Shown piece after piece: positions 43,219-53,718 of a stretch of 64,000 nucleotides of DNA. Each line of letters starts with the position of its first letter. Positions within the stretch are counted from its first letter, which is position 1. The translations under genes were made by a program, and so were the position numbers. The notes below the pieces were generated by a model. The model had not been told where the DNA came from, made no database searches, and saw only the letters and a program-made list of their open reading frames with translations. The DNA is from Pseudoxanthomonas jiangsuensis (GTDB taxonomy: Bacteria; Pseudomonadota; Gammaproteobacteria; Xanthomonadales; Xanthomonadaceae): assembly GCF_010093185.1 (NCBI RefSeq), contig NZ_PDWL01000003.1, positions 1 to 64,000 on the forward strand, written 5' to 3'.

Positions 43219-43616
43219 GCGCTGCGGAGCAGGGCGGCGAGGACCGCGTCCGCGCGTTCACCGAGTTCCGCCAGCGCATGAACCAGCGGATCCTGGCCGA
43301 ACCCAACCAGGTCGTGCGCCGCTTCTTCGCCCTGGACACCCAGACCTACCAGGCCGGGGCCCTGGACGTGAAGACCAAGGAACTGCTCGGCCTGGTCGCC
43401 TCCCTGGTCCTGCGCTGCGACGACTGCATCAGCTACCACGTGGCCCATTGCCGGGAGGCCGGGGTGAATCGCGAGGAGTTCTTCGAGACCTTCTCGGTCG
43501 GCCTGGTGGTCGGCGGCTCGATCGTGATCCCGCACCTGCGCCGGGCGGTGGACTTCCTCGACCGGCTGGAGGCGGGCGGCGAGGGCGTCGAGGCTCCGGG
43601 CCACGACCACGGCTGA
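43215..43616 (+). CDS. Carboxymuconolactone decarboxylase/AhpD-like protein
   Basis: A 133-residue alpha-helical protein with a CxxCxxxH site (Cys68-Asp-Asp-Cys71, His75), the peroxidase-type motif of AhpD proteins. The start GTG 43215 overlaps the glutaredoxin stop. A thiol-redox function coupled to glutaredoxin is a reasonable inference; an aromatic-degradation role is unlikely with no such genes nearby. The C-terminus is Gly/His-rich. Confidence 0.88.
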   Translation: MSAAEQGGEDRVRAFTEFRQRMNQRILAEPNQVVRRFFALDTQTYQAGALDVKTKELLGLVASLVLRCDDCISYHVAHCREAGVNREEFFETFSVGLVVGGSIVIPHLRRAVDFLDRLEAGGEGVEAPGHDHG

Positions 43617-43763
43617 GTCACGGCCTCCGTCCGGACAGGCCCCTCCCAAGGTCGATATGGGGGATTCATGGCCGATCGGGCATAATTTCACCACAAACTT
43701 TCCCCCTCCCGCGCGCCTGGCCCCGCTTCCCCGGGCCGGTGCGCCTGTCCGGAACACTTACCA

Positions 43764-44771
43764 ATGACCCAGAAGATCACGGTCATCCGCGGCGACGGCA
43801 TCGGCCCGGAGATCATGGACGCGACCCTGTACGTGCTCGACCAGCTCGGCGCCGGCCTGGAGTACGAATTCGCCGACGCCGGCGTGGTCGCGCTCGAGAA
43901 GCACGGCGACCTGATGCCGAAGGAGACCCTGGACTCCATCGCCCGCAACAAGGTCGCGCTGAAGAGCCCGTTGAGCACCCCCATCGGTGGCGGCTTCACC
44001 TCGATCAACGTCAGCCTGCGCCGGCACTTCGACCTGTACGCCAACGTGCGCCCGGCCAAGTCGTTCCCGAACACCAAATCGCGCTTCGGCGACGGCGTGG
44101 ACCTGATCACCGTGCGCGAGAACACCGAGGGCGCCTACCTGGCCGAGGGCCAGGAACTGTCGGCCGATGGCGAGACCGCCATCTCCGGCGCCCGCATCAC
44201 CCGCAAGGGTTCGGAGCGGATCGTCCGCTACGCCTTCGAGCTGGCCCGCAGCACCGGGCGGAAGAAGGTCACCGCGGTGCACAAGGCCAACATCATCAAG
44301 TCGACCTCGGGCCTGTTCCTGAGCGTGGCCCGCGAAGTGGCCGCGCAGTACCCGGAGATCGAGTTCCAGGAAATGATCGTGGACAACGCCTGCATGCAGC
44401 TGGTGATGCGCCCGGAGCAGTTCGACATCCTGGTCACCACCAACCTGTTCGGCGACATCATCTCCGACCTGTGCGCCGGCCTGGTCGGCGGCCTCGGCCT
44501 GGCCCCGGGCGCCAACATCGGCGAGCACGCCTCGATCTTCGAGGCCGTGCACGGCACCGCGCCGGACATCGCCGGCAAGGGCATCGCCAACCCCTGCGCC
44601 CTTTTGCTGGCGGCCGCGCAGATGCTGGATCACATCGGCCAGCCGCAGAACGCCGAGCGCGTGCGCAAGGCGATCGTCGCGACGCTGGAGGCCAAGGACT
44701 CGCTGACCGGCGACCTGGGCGGCCAGGGCACCACCATGGGCTTTGCCGAGGCGATCGCCAGGCGGCTGTAA
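43764..44771 (+). CDS. icd: Isocitrate dehydrogenase, NAD-type
   Basis: A 335-residue decarboxylating dehydrogenase of the isocitrate/isopropylmalate family, short like the NAD-dependent form found in Xanthomonads. GDGIGPEIMD opens it; RENTEGAYLAEGQ, KANIIKSTSGLFL and NLFGDIISDLCAGLVGGLGLAPGANIG follow. The stretch SPLSTPIGGGFTSINVSLRRHFDLYANVRP shows the isocitrate loop. A CATAAT box at 43681-43686 may be its -10. A bidirectional terminator follows. Confidence 0.9.
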   Translation: MTQKITVIRGDGIGPEIMDATLYVLDQLGAGLEYEFADAGVVALEKHGDLMPKETLDSIARNKVALKSPLSTPIGGGFTSINVSLRRHFDLYANVRPAKSFPNTKSRFGDGVDLITVRENTEGAYLAEGQELSADGETAISGARITRKGSERIVRYAFELARSTGRKKVTAVHKANIIKSTSGLFLSVAREVAAQYPEIEFQEMIVDNACMQLVMRPEQFDILVTTNLFGDIISDLCAGLVGGLGLAPGANIGEHASIFEAVHGTAPDIAGKGIANPCALLLAAAQMLDHIGQPQNAERVRKAIVATLEAKDSLTGDLGGQGTTMGFAEAIARRL

Positions 44772-44790
44772 CTGCTGTCCGGCGGGAAAG

Positions 44791-44817
44791 AAAAAGGGCG
44801 CCACCGGCGCCCTTTCT
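44791..44817. terminator. Bidirectional terminator between icd and ybhL
   Basis: A 7-bp stem GGGCGCC / GGCGCCC with loop ACC is flanked by AAAAA and TTTCT, so it can end transcripts from both converging genes. Confidence 0.85.
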
Positions 44818-44839
44818 CATGTCCGCGGCGTGCTGCCAG

Positions 44840-45595
44840 TCAGTCGCGCGACTGCAGCTTGGCCAGCAGGCGCAGGAACTCGATGTACAGCCACACCAGG
44901 GTGACCATCAGGCCGAAGGCGCCGTACCACTCCATGTACTTCGGCGCGCCCTGCTCGACCCCGGTCTCGATGAAGTCGAAGTCCAGCACCAGGTTGAGCG
45001 CGGCGATCACCACCACGAACAGGCTGAAGCCGATCCCGATCAGGCCCGAGTCGTGGATGAAGGGCACGTTGATGTTGAAGAAGCCCAGCACGATCGTGGC
45101 CATGTAGACCAGGCAGATGCCGCCGGTGGCCGCGACCACGCCGAGCTTGAAGTTCTCGGTGGCCTTGATCAGGCCGCTGCGGTAGGCGAACAGCAGGGCG
45201 AACAGGGTGCCGAAGGTCAGCAGCACCGCCTGCATCACGATGCCGGGGAAGCGCGCCTCGAACACCGAGGAGATGCCGCCCAGGAACAGGCCCTCGGCCA
45301 GCGCGTACAAAGGCGCGCTGACCGGCGCCCATTCCTTCTTGAAGATCGTGACCAGGGCCAGCACGAAGCCGGCGATCGCGCCGCCCCAGACGTAGCCCAT
45401 GCCGGTGACGCCGGCCTCGGTGATCTGCATCTGCGACCAGGCGAAGGTGCCGGTCAGCACCGCCAGCAGGAGCAGGATGCCGGTCTTGTTGACCGTGCCG
45501 TTGAGGGTCATCGCCCCGCCGTCGCGCGACACCACCGTGCCGCTGCCGAGGTCGAGGAAGGTGGATTCCTTGAGTGCGGGATTGCCGCTGCGCAT
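44840..45595 (-). CDS. ybhL: Bax inhibitor-1/YccA-YbhL family membrane protein
   Basis: A 251-residue protein with seven hydrophobic helices after a soluble N-terminus. Diagnostic stretches are TLNGTVNKTGILLLLAV, the FEARFPGIVMQAVLLTFGT helix, and the final DFDFIETGVEQGAPKYMEWYGAFGLMVTLVWLYIEFLRLLAKL. Members such as E. coli YccA modulate FtsH; others conduct calcium. The role here is not determined. Confidence 0.92.
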   Translation of the reverse strand: MRSGNPALKESTFLDLGSGTVVSRDGGAMTLNGTVNKTGILLLLAVLTGTFAWSQMQITEAGVTGMGYVWGGAIAGFVLALVTIFKKEWAPVSAPLYALAEGLFLGGISSVFEARFPGIVMQAVLLTFGTLFALLFAYRSGLIKATENFKLGVVAATGGICLVYMATIVLGFFNINVPFIHDSGLIGIGFSLFVVVIAALNLVLDFDFIETGVEQGAPKYMEWYGAFGLMVTLVWLYIEFLRLLAKLQSRD

Positions 45596-45733
45596 GGGGC
45601 AGGTCGCTCCGTGTGTGTCCCTGGACGGGGATTAAGGATACATGGGGGAGGTGGCAGAAGCACTGCGGCGTGTGGGGTGCGCCACTCGCGAACGCTCGTT
45701 CCTCATGGCCGCGGCCCGGAGATATGCGTGGGT

Positions 45734-45819
45734 TGGTGCGAAAGGCGGGACTCGAACCCGCACGGGGGTTACCCGCTGGAACCTAAATCCAGTGCGTCTA
45801 CCAATTCCGCCACTTTCGC
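45734..45819 (-). tRNA. tRNA-Leu (anticodon TAG)
   Basis: An 86-nt class II tRNA with encoded CCA. The acceptor GCGAAAG pairs with CTTTCGC, a long variable arm is present, and the anticodon loop TTTAGGT sits between stems CTGGA and TCCAG. A TAGAAT box (complement of 45832-45837) just upstream gives it its own promoter. Confidence 0.95.
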
Positions 45820-45876
45820 GATGCCGCCGGCATTCTAACCGCGGCCGCCGCCCGATCGCGAAGCCGCCGTGCCGCC

Positions 45877-45906
45877 AAAGAAAAAGCCCCGCCGAAGCGG
45901 GGCTTT
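45877..45906 (-). terminator. Strong terminator between tRNA-Lys and tRNA-Leu
   Basis: On the minus strand a 10-bp stem AAAGCCCCGC / GCGGGGCTTT with loop TTCG is followed by TTTCTTT. It lies between two tRNA genes read in the same direction and should end the Pro-Arg-His-Lys transcript before tRNA-Leu. Confidence 0.85.
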
Positions 45907-45916
45907 CCTGTTTCAG

Positions 45917-45992
45917 TGGTGGGCCGTCAAGGATTCGAACCTTGGACCTACTGATTAAGAGTCAGCTGCTCTACCAACTGAGCTAACGGCCC
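45917..45992 (-). tRNA. tRNA-Lys (anticodon CTT)
   Basis: A 76-nt tRNA with encoded CCA; acceptor GGGCCGT pairs with ACGGCCC; the anticodon arm CTGACTCTTAATCAG carries CTT. Confidence 0.95.
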
Positions 45993-46087
45993 TGAAACCG
46001 AGGCCGCGCAGTCTAATCAGATCGCGTGGCCGTGGCAAGCGTTTCCGCGGTCTATGTCGCCGTCCGCGTCGCGCATGCCGCTATGGG

Positions 46088-46164
46088 TGGGGTGGCTGAG
46101 GGGATTCGAACCCCCGACCACTGGAATCACAATCCAGTACTCTAACCAACTGAGCTACAGCCAC
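46088..46164 (-). tRNA. tRNA-His (anticodon GTG)
   Basis: Acceptor GTGGCTG with an additional 5' G encoded at 46165, as tRNA-His requires. The anticodon arm CTGGATTGTGATTCCAG contains GTG, and CCA is encoded. Confidence 0.95.
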
Positions 46165-46198
46165 CACATTGAAACTGTTCCCGCCGCAGCGCCGGTGA

Positions 46199-46275
46199 TG
46201 GCGCGCCCGGCAGGACTCGAACCTGCAACCGCCGGCTTAGAAGGCCGGTGCTCTATCCGGTTGAGCTACGGGCGC
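46199..46275 (-). tRNA. tRNA-Arg (anticodon TCT)
   Basis: A 77-nt tRNA; acceptor GCGCCCG pairs with CGGGCGC; the anticodon loop CTTCTAA between CCGGC and GCCGG gives TCT; CCA is encoded. Confidence 0.95.
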
Positions 46276-46311
46276 ACAACTCGGTGTCGCGTTGCCTGCC
46301 TCGCGGGAAGA

Positions 46312-46388
46312 TGGTCGGGGTAGAGGGATTCGAACCCCCGACATCCTGCTCCCAAAGCAGGCGCGCTACCAGACTGCGCTATACCCCG
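46312..46388 (-). tRNA. tRNA-Pro (anticodon TGG)
   Basis: A 77-nt tRNA, first in transcription order of the cluster. Acceptor CGGGGTA pairs with TACCCCG; anticodon loop TTTGGGA gives TGG; CCA is encoded. Confidence 0.95.
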
Positions 46389-46659
46389 GTGTGCTGGGTC
46401 AGGTCCGGCATCGCCCCGAAACATCCGGCCCGCCGGGCCCGGCTTGCGGTCGGCCGGCTGGCGTCCCGCAAGGCCGGCTATTGTTCGGGATCGCCGGCAC
46501 GGCTGTCAATGCCGGAAGCGGCCCAGACTGGCGCGCTGGCGGCCGATCGGCGAAACTAGCGCGTTTTCCGCTGGCGCCCGGACGGAGTCCGCCGCCGAAC
46601 CATCCACCACCCGTGATTTCCGCCGCGGCACGGCCCGCGGCTGCAGGAGCCAGACCACC
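46389..46659. other. Divergent gap between the tRNA cluster and tig
   Basis: The 271 bp carry the tRNA promoter on the minus strand and the tig upstream region (AGGAG before ATG 46660). No gene is visible. Confidence 0.5.
46480..46509 (-). promoter_or_regulatory. Promoter of the tRNA-Pro-Arg-His-Lys operon
   Basis: On the minus strand a perfect TTGACA (-35, complement of 46504-46509), an 18-bp spacer and AACAAT (-10, complement of 46480-46485) lie about 90 nt before tRNA-Pro. Confidence 0.7.
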
Positions 46660-47955
46660 ATGCAAGTCTCTGTCGAATCCACCGGCAACCTCGAGCGCCG
46701 CATCAACTTCAGCCTGCCGGCGGAGCAGCTGGAGTCCGGCGTCAGCGGCCGCCTGCGCGAGATCGCGCGCACCGCCCGGATCAAGGGCTTCCGCCCGGGC
46801 AAGGTGCCGACCAAGGTGATCGAGCAGCGCTACGGCGACCAGGTCAAGGCCGAGGTGCTCGGCGGCCTGGTCCGCCAGGCCTTCGATTCGGCCGTGCGCG
46901 AGAACGAGCTGCGCCTGGCCGGCAACCCGCGGATCGACCGCGCCGGCGAGAGCGAGCTGGACTTCGTGGCCACCTTCGAGATCGTGCCGGACTTCGGCGA
47001 CGTCGACGTGACCAAGCTGACCGTGGTCCGCCACACCGCCGAGGTCACCGACGCCGACATCGACCAGATGATCGAGAACCTGCGCCTGCAGCGCCGCACC
47101 TGGAACAAGGTCGAGCGCGAGGCGAAGGAGGGCGACCTGGTCGCCGGCGCGCTGTGGACCCGGTTCGGCGACTTCCGCCAGCCGGCCGAGGGCGAGGAGC
47201 GCTTCAACACCGTGATCGGCTCCGGCCAGCTGCTGCCGGCGCTGGAAAGCGCGCTGGCCGGCCTGCAGCCGGGCGTGGAGCACGTGCTGGACGTGGCCTT
47301 CCCGGAGAACTGGCGCCAGCCGCAGCTGGCCGGCAAGACCGCCCAGGTCCACGTCACCCTGACCCAGGTCTCCGAGCCGGTGCTGCCGGAGGTCGATGCG
47401 GCCTTCATCAAGAGCTTCGGGGTCAAGAGCGGGCAGGCGGACAAGTTCCGCGAGGACATCCGCAGCAACCTGGAACGCGAGCTCAAGGGCGCGCTGATGG
47501 CCCGCCTGCGGCGCGAGGTCGGCGAGCAGCTGACCGCCACCTGGGCCCACGTCGAGCTGCCGCCGCGCCTGGTCGAGAACGAGGCCCGGGCGATGCTGGC
47601 CCAGCAGGTCGAGCAGATCCGCCGCAGCGGCCGCGACCCGGGCCAGCCGCCGGCCGACGCCCACCAGAACTTCGTCGAGCCGGCGCGCAAGCGCGTCCTG
47701 GCCGGCCTGCTGGTCGGCGAGGTGGCCCGCCGCCACGACCTGCGCCTGGACCCCAAGCGCGTGAACGAAACCCTGCGCCTGATCGCCTCCACCTACGAGG
47801 AGCCGGAGCAGGTCATTGAGATGTACCGCAACGACCCCCAGTTGATGCAGGGACTGCAGGGCCGGGTGATGGAAGAGCAGGTGATCGACTGGATCGCCGA
47901 GCGCGCCCAGCACACCGAGCAGGCGCTGTCGTTCCAGGAAGCGATCCGGGCGTAA
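46660..47955 (+). CDS. tig: Trigger factor
   Basis: A 431-residue ribosome-bound chaperone. The ribosome-docking loop is seen as [14 protein letters not shown] (about 43-56); an FKBP-like prolyl isomerase region (about 150-240) and the helical C-terminal arms ([10 protein letters not shown] near the end) follow. It meets nascent chains at the exit tunnel. It is the first gene of tig-clpP-clpX-lon, the standard proteostasis order. Confidence 0.96.
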   Translation: MQVSVESTGNLERRINFSLPAEQLESGVSGRLREIARTARIKGFRPGKVPTKVIEQRYGDQVKAEVLGGLVRQAFDSAVRENELRLAGNPRIDRAGESELDFVATFEIVPDFGDVDVTKLTVVRHTAEVTDADIDQMIENLRLQRRTWNKVEREAKEGDLVAGALWTRFGDFRQPAEGEERFNTVIGSGQLLPALESALAGLQPGVEHVLDVAFPENWRQPQLAGKTAQVHVTLTQVSEPVLPEVDAAFIKSFGVKSGQADKFREDIRSNLERELKGALMARLRREVGEQLTATWAHVELPPRLVENEARAMLAQQVEQIRRSGRDPGQPPADAHQNFVEPARKRVLAGLLVGEVARRHDLRLDPKRVNETLRLIASTYEEPEQVIEMYRNDPQLMQGLQGRVMEEQVIDWIAERAQHTEQALSFQEAIRA

Positions 47956-47975
47956 GCACGAGTCCCTCGCAACGG

Positions 47976-47995
47976 CCCGCACATCCATGTGCGGG
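47976..47995 (+). terminator. Hairpin between tig and clpP
   Basis: A 9-bp stem CCCGCACAT / ATGTGCGGG with loop CC lies 20 bp after tig. No T-run follows, so it probably attenuates or stabilises rather than fully stops. Confidence 0.5.
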
Positions 47996-48023
47996 GATTC
48001 AACAAAACACAGGAGATCCCCGC

Positions 48024-48650
48024 GTGGACAATTCGATCAAAGCCCTGAACCTGGTCCCGATGGTGGTCGAACAGACCAGCCGCGGCGAGCGCGCCTACGA
48101 CATCTACTCGCGCCTGCTCAAGGAGCGGGTGATCTTCCTGGTCGGACCGGTCGAGGACCACGTCGCCAACGTGATCATCGCCCAGATGCTGTTCCTGGAG
48201 GCCGAGAACCCCGAGAAGGACATCAGCCTGTACATCAACTCGCCCGGCGGCCTGGTCACCGCCGGCATGGCGATCTACGACACCATGCAGTACATCAAGC
48301 CGGACGTGAGCACCATCTGCGTCGGCCAGGCGGCGAGCATGGGCGCGGTCCTGCTGGCGGCCGGCGCGGCGGGCAAGCGCTACGCCCTGCCGAACTCGCG
48401 TGTGATGATCCACCAGCCGCTGGGCGGCTTCCAGGGCCAGGCCACCGACATCGACATCCACGCCCGCGAGATCCTGAGCATGCGCGCGCGGCTGAACGAG
48501 ATCCTGGCCCAGCACACCGGCCAGAGCATCGAGACCATCGCCCGCGACACCGAGCGCGACAACTTCAAGAGCGCCGCCGAAGCCAAGGCCTACGGCCTGG
48601 TCGACGAGGTCCTGGAGCGGCGTCCGGACGAGTCGATCCAGGCTGGCTGA
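48024..48650 (+). CDS. clpP: ATP-dependent Clp protease proteolytic subunit
   Basis: A 208-residue serine protease forming a 14-mer. The triad is Ser105 (QAASMGAV), His130 (VMIHQPLGG) and Asp179 (DTERDN). The start is GTG 48024 with AGGAG 8 nt upstream. It works with ClpX encoded next. Confidence 0.97.
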   Translation: MDNSIKALNLVPMVVEQTSRGERAYDIYSRLLKERVIFLVGPVEDHVANVIIAQMLFLEAENPEKDISLYINSPGGLVTAGMAIYDTMQYIKPDVSTICVGQAASMGAVLLAAGAAGKRYALPNSRVMIHQPLGGFQGQATDIDIHAREILSMRARLNEILAQHTGQSIETIARDTERDNFKSAAEAKAYGLVDEVLERRPDESIQAG

Positions 48651-48836
48651 CCGCGGCGGTCCGCCCGCCCGCCAGCGCCCCGCGCCGGTCTCCCGAACCG
48701 GGCCGGCACGGAGCTTGCAAGCCTTGATTTCATTGGAAAAGCCTGGCCCGGCGCGCCTCTGGCGCGGTTCCGGCCCTGTGCTATTCTCGGCCCGAAGTCC
48801 CGCCGCGGCGGGCAGAAACATCTGGAAAAGCGAAGC

Positions 48837-50123
48837 ATGAGCGAAGACCGAGGCCGTTCCGGCGACAGCAACAAGATCCTGTACTGCTCCTTCTGCGGGA
48901 AGAGCCAGCACGAGGTGCGCAAGCTGATCGCCGGCCCGAGCGTGTTCATCTGCGATGAATGCGTGGAGCTCTGCAACGACATCATCCGCGAGGAGCTCGA
49001 GGAGAAGGCGCAGTCGGCGCGCAGCTCGCTGCCCAAGCCGCGCGAGATCCTCGAGGTCCTGGACCAGTATGTGATCGGCCAGCAGAGGGCGAAGAAGACC
49101 CTCGCCGTGGCCGTGTACAACCACTACAAGCGGATCGAGAGCCGCCAGCGCAACGAGGACGTGGAGCTGGCCAAGTCCAACATCCTGCTGGTCGGCCCGA
49201 CCGGTTCGGGCAAGACCCTGCTGGCCGAGACCCTGGCGCGGCTGCTGAACGTGCCGTTCACGATCGCCGATGCGACCACGCTGACCGAGGCCGGCTACGT
49301 CGGCGAGGACGTGGAGAACATCATCCAGAAGCTGCTGCAGAAGTGCGACTACGACGTCGACAAGGCGCAGCAGGGCATCGTCTACATCGACGAGATCGAC
49401 AAGATCTCGCGCAAGAGCGAGAACCCGTCGATCACCCGCGACGTGTCCGGCGAGGGCGTGCAGCAGGCCCTGCTGAAGCTGATCGAGGGCACCGTGGCCA
49501 GCGTGCCGCCGCAGGGCGGGCGCAAGCATCCGCAGCAGGAATTCCTGCAGGTGGACACCAAGAACATCCTGTTCATCGTCGGCGGCGCGTTCGCCGGCCT
49601 GGACAAGATCATCCAGCAGCGCAGCACCGAGTCCGGCGGTATTGGTTTTGGCGCCAAGGTGAAGAGCACCGCGCGCAAGGCCGACACCGGCAAGCTGCTG
49701 GCCGAGGTCGAGCCGGAGGACCTGATCAAGTTCGGCCTGATCCCCGAGTTCGTCGGCCGCCTGCCGGTGGTGGCGACCCTGGAGGAGCTGGACGAGGCGG
49801 CCCTGGTCAAGATCCTGACCGAGCCGAAGAACGCCATCACCAAGCAGTTCCGCAAGCTGTTCGAGATGGAGAGCGTCGAGCTGGAGTTCCGCCCCGACGC
49901 GCTGGCGGCGATCGCGCGCAAGGCGCTCAAGCGCAAGACCGGCGCCCGCGGCCTGCGCACCATCGTCGAGTCGGTGCTGCTGGACACCATGTACGACCTG
50001 CCGTCGGCCGAGAACGTCAGCAAGGTGGTGGTGGACGAGTCGGTGATCGAGCACAAGACCGAGCCGTACCTGATCTACCAGACCCCGCCGGCCTCCCCGC
50101 CGAAGGCCGCCTCGGGCGAGTGA
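48837..50123 (+). CDS. clpX: ATP-dependent Clp protease ATPase subunit ClpX
   Basis: A 428-residue AAA+ unfoldase. The N-terminal zinc-binding domain has Cys17, Cys20, Cys39 and Cys42; Walker A GPTGSGKT is 120-127; Walker [11 protein letters not shown], the pore loop [13 protein letters not shown] and the IGF loop for ClpP docking (GGIGFGAKV) are visible. It is separated from clpP by 186 bp, with a TATTCT box near 48782, so it may have its own promoter. Confidence 0.97.
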   Translation: MSEDRGRSGDSNKILYCSFCGKSQHEVRKLIAGPSVFICDECVELCNDIIREELEEKAQSARSSLPKPREILEVLDQYVIGQQRAKKTLAVAVYNHYKRIESRQRNEDVELAKSNILLVGPTGSGKTLLAETLARLLNVPFTIADATTLTEAGYVGEDVENIIQKLLQKCDYDVDKAQQGIVYIDEIDKISRKSENPSITRDVSGEGVQQALLKLIEGTVASVPPQGGRKHPQQEFLQVDTKNILFIVGGAFAGLDKIIQQRSTESGGIGFGAKVKSTARKADTGKLLAEVEPEDLIKFGLIPEFVGRLPVVATLEELDEAALVKILTEPKNAITKQFRKLFEMESVELEFRPDALAAIARKALKRKTGARGLRTIVESVLLDTMYDLPSAENVSKVVVDESVIEHKTEPYLIYQTPPASPPKAASGE

Positions 50124-50163
50124 TCGCCCGGGTCGGGCGAAGCCCGGCCAGCCTCCGCCAAGG

Positions 50164-50197
50164 CCCCCGCCACGCCCGTGGCGGGGGTTTCGTTTTT
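50164..50197 (+). terminator. Rho-independent terminator after clpX
   Basis: A perfect 10-bp stem CCCCCGCCAC / GTGGCGGGGG with loop GCCC is followed by TTTCGTTTTT. Confidence 0.9.
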
Positions 50198-50235
50198 CTG
50201 CAACCAGTTGATTCCGTTGGGGTTGTGGCCTGCGC

Positions 50236-50264
50236 CTTGCATCGCCCGCGGGTAGACCCCATAA
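50236..50264 (+). promoter_or_regulatory. lon: Sigma-32-type heat-shock promoter of lon
   Basis: CTTGCA (50236-50241), a 15-bp spacer and CCCCATAA (50257-50264) match the RpoH consensus CTTGAA-N13-15-CCCCAT closely. It lies about 50 nt before the lon start. Confidence 0.72.
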
Positions 50265-50312
50265 CGGGGCCAGAGACGGCCCAGACCGTCATCCCCACCT
50301 TTCGGAGCTTCC

Positions 50313-52799
<2,487 letters not shown>

Positions 52800-52857
52800 G
52801 GATCGCCGCGGACCCGCGCAACAAGCGTAAAACCCGCGTTATTACAGCGTTTCCGGG

Positions 52858-52886
52858 TTGCGGCAGGGGGTAGCGCCCTGTATAAC
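52858..52886 (+). promoter_or_regulatory. hupB: Strong sigma-70 promoter of hupB
   Basis: TTGCGG (52858-52863), a 17-bp spacer and TG-TATAAC (-10 at 52881-52886, extended by TG) precede hupB by 120 nt. Confidence 0.65.
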
Positions 52887-53005
52887 GGGCGCACCCGCCG
52901 GCAACGTTCCCACGTGTGGCGGACCGGACCATCATCGGGCACGCGCCGCAGCGCGCGGGCCCGGTCACTCATCTCGCGGCCACGCCGCACAGGGAGCAAA
53001 GACGA

Positions 53006-53278
53006 ATGAACAAAACCGATCTGATCGATGCCGTCGCCGGCGAAGCCGAAGTCACCAAGGCCGAAGCCGCCCGTGCGGTCGATGCGGTCATCAATTCGAT
53101 CACCAAGGCGCTGAAGAAGGGCGACGCGGTGACCCTGGTCGGCTTCGGCACCTTCCAGGTCCGCAAGCGCGCCGCCCGCACCGGCCGCAACCCGAAGACC
53201 GGCGAGACCATCAAGATCAGCGCCTCGAAGAACCCGGCGTTCAAGGCTGGCAAGGCCCTGAAGGACGCTGTAAACTAA
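53006..53278 (+). CDS. hupB: Nucleoid protein HU-beta
   Basis: A 90-residue DNA-bending protein starting [20 protein letters not shown]. The [21 protein letters not shown] arm with the intercalating Pro is intact. It follows lon as in many gammaproteobacteria. A long 5' leader separates promoter and start; AGGGAG lies upstream of ATG 53006. Confidence 0.97.
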   Translation: MNKTDLIDAVAGEAEVTKAEAARAVDAVINSITKALKKGDAVTLVGFGTFQVRKRAARTGRNPKTGETIKISASKNPAFKAGKALKDAVN

Positions 53279-53311
53279 TCGACCCGCCGCCGAGGCAGGG
53301 TGCATGCACCC

Positions 53312-53386
53312 GGGTGCTTAGCTCAGCGGTAGAGCGTCGCCCTTACAAGGCGAGGGTCGGGGGTTCGAAACCCTCAGCACCCACCA
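53312..53386 (+). tRNA. tRNA-Val (anticodon TAC)
   Basis: A 75-nt tRNA with acceptor GGGTGCT / AGCACCC and encoded CCA; the anticodon loop CTTACAA between TCGCC and GGCGA gives TAC. Confidence 0.95.
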
Positions 53387-53454
53387 CCTTCGGGCGACGC
53401 GGGTAAAGACGAAAAAAATTGTTCGATGGTCTGGCGGAATTCCGCAAACCACCT

Positions 53455-53460
53455 TACAAT
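53455..53460 (+). promoter_or_regulatory. -10 box for tRNA-Asp
   Basis: TACAAT lies 14 nt before the tRNA-Asp 5' end; the upstream run GAAAAAAATTG (53411 on) may act as an A-rich UP element. No clear -35 is seen. Confidence 0.4.
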
Positions 53461-53474
53461 GCGCAGCTCACAGC

Positions 53475-53551
53475 GGAGTGGTAGTTCAGTCGGTTAGAAT
53501 GCTGGCCTGTCACGCCGGAGGTCGCGGGTTCGAGTCCCGTCCACTCCGCCA
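53475..53551 (+). tRNA. tRNA-Asp (anticodon GTC)
   Basis: A 77-nt tRNA with acceptor GGAGTGG / CCACTCC and encoded CCA; loop CTGTCAC gives GTC. Confidence 0.95.
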
Positions 53552-53559
53552 TTACACGG

Positions 53560-53590
53560 AAAGCCCCCGAGCGATCGGGGGCTTTCTTCT
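53560..53590 (+). terminator. Terminator after tRNA-Asp
   Basis: An 11-bp stem AAAGCCCCCGA / TCGGGGGCTTT with loop GCGA is followed by CTTCTTTT. Confidence 0.9.
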
Positions 53591-53672
53591 TTTCCGGGAT
53601 CGGATCCGCTGGCTCCGGCCGCCGGCGCGGAACGCGGACCGGCCGGGGCGTGGCGGCCGCCGCGCGACGGGT

Positions 53673-53703
53673 TACACTTCGCCGCTTACTTTTCGCCGCT
53701 TAC
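53673..53703 (+). promoter_or_regulatory. ppiD: ppiD upstream: TACACT box overlapping a 12-bp direct repeat
   Basis: TACACT (53673-53678) is a likely -10 box. It runs into two copies of TTCGCCGCTTAC (53678-53689 and 53692-53703) placed just before the ribosome site; a duplication in the 5' leader. Confidence 0.45.
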
Positions 53704-53718
53704 CTGACGGGCTGGACA

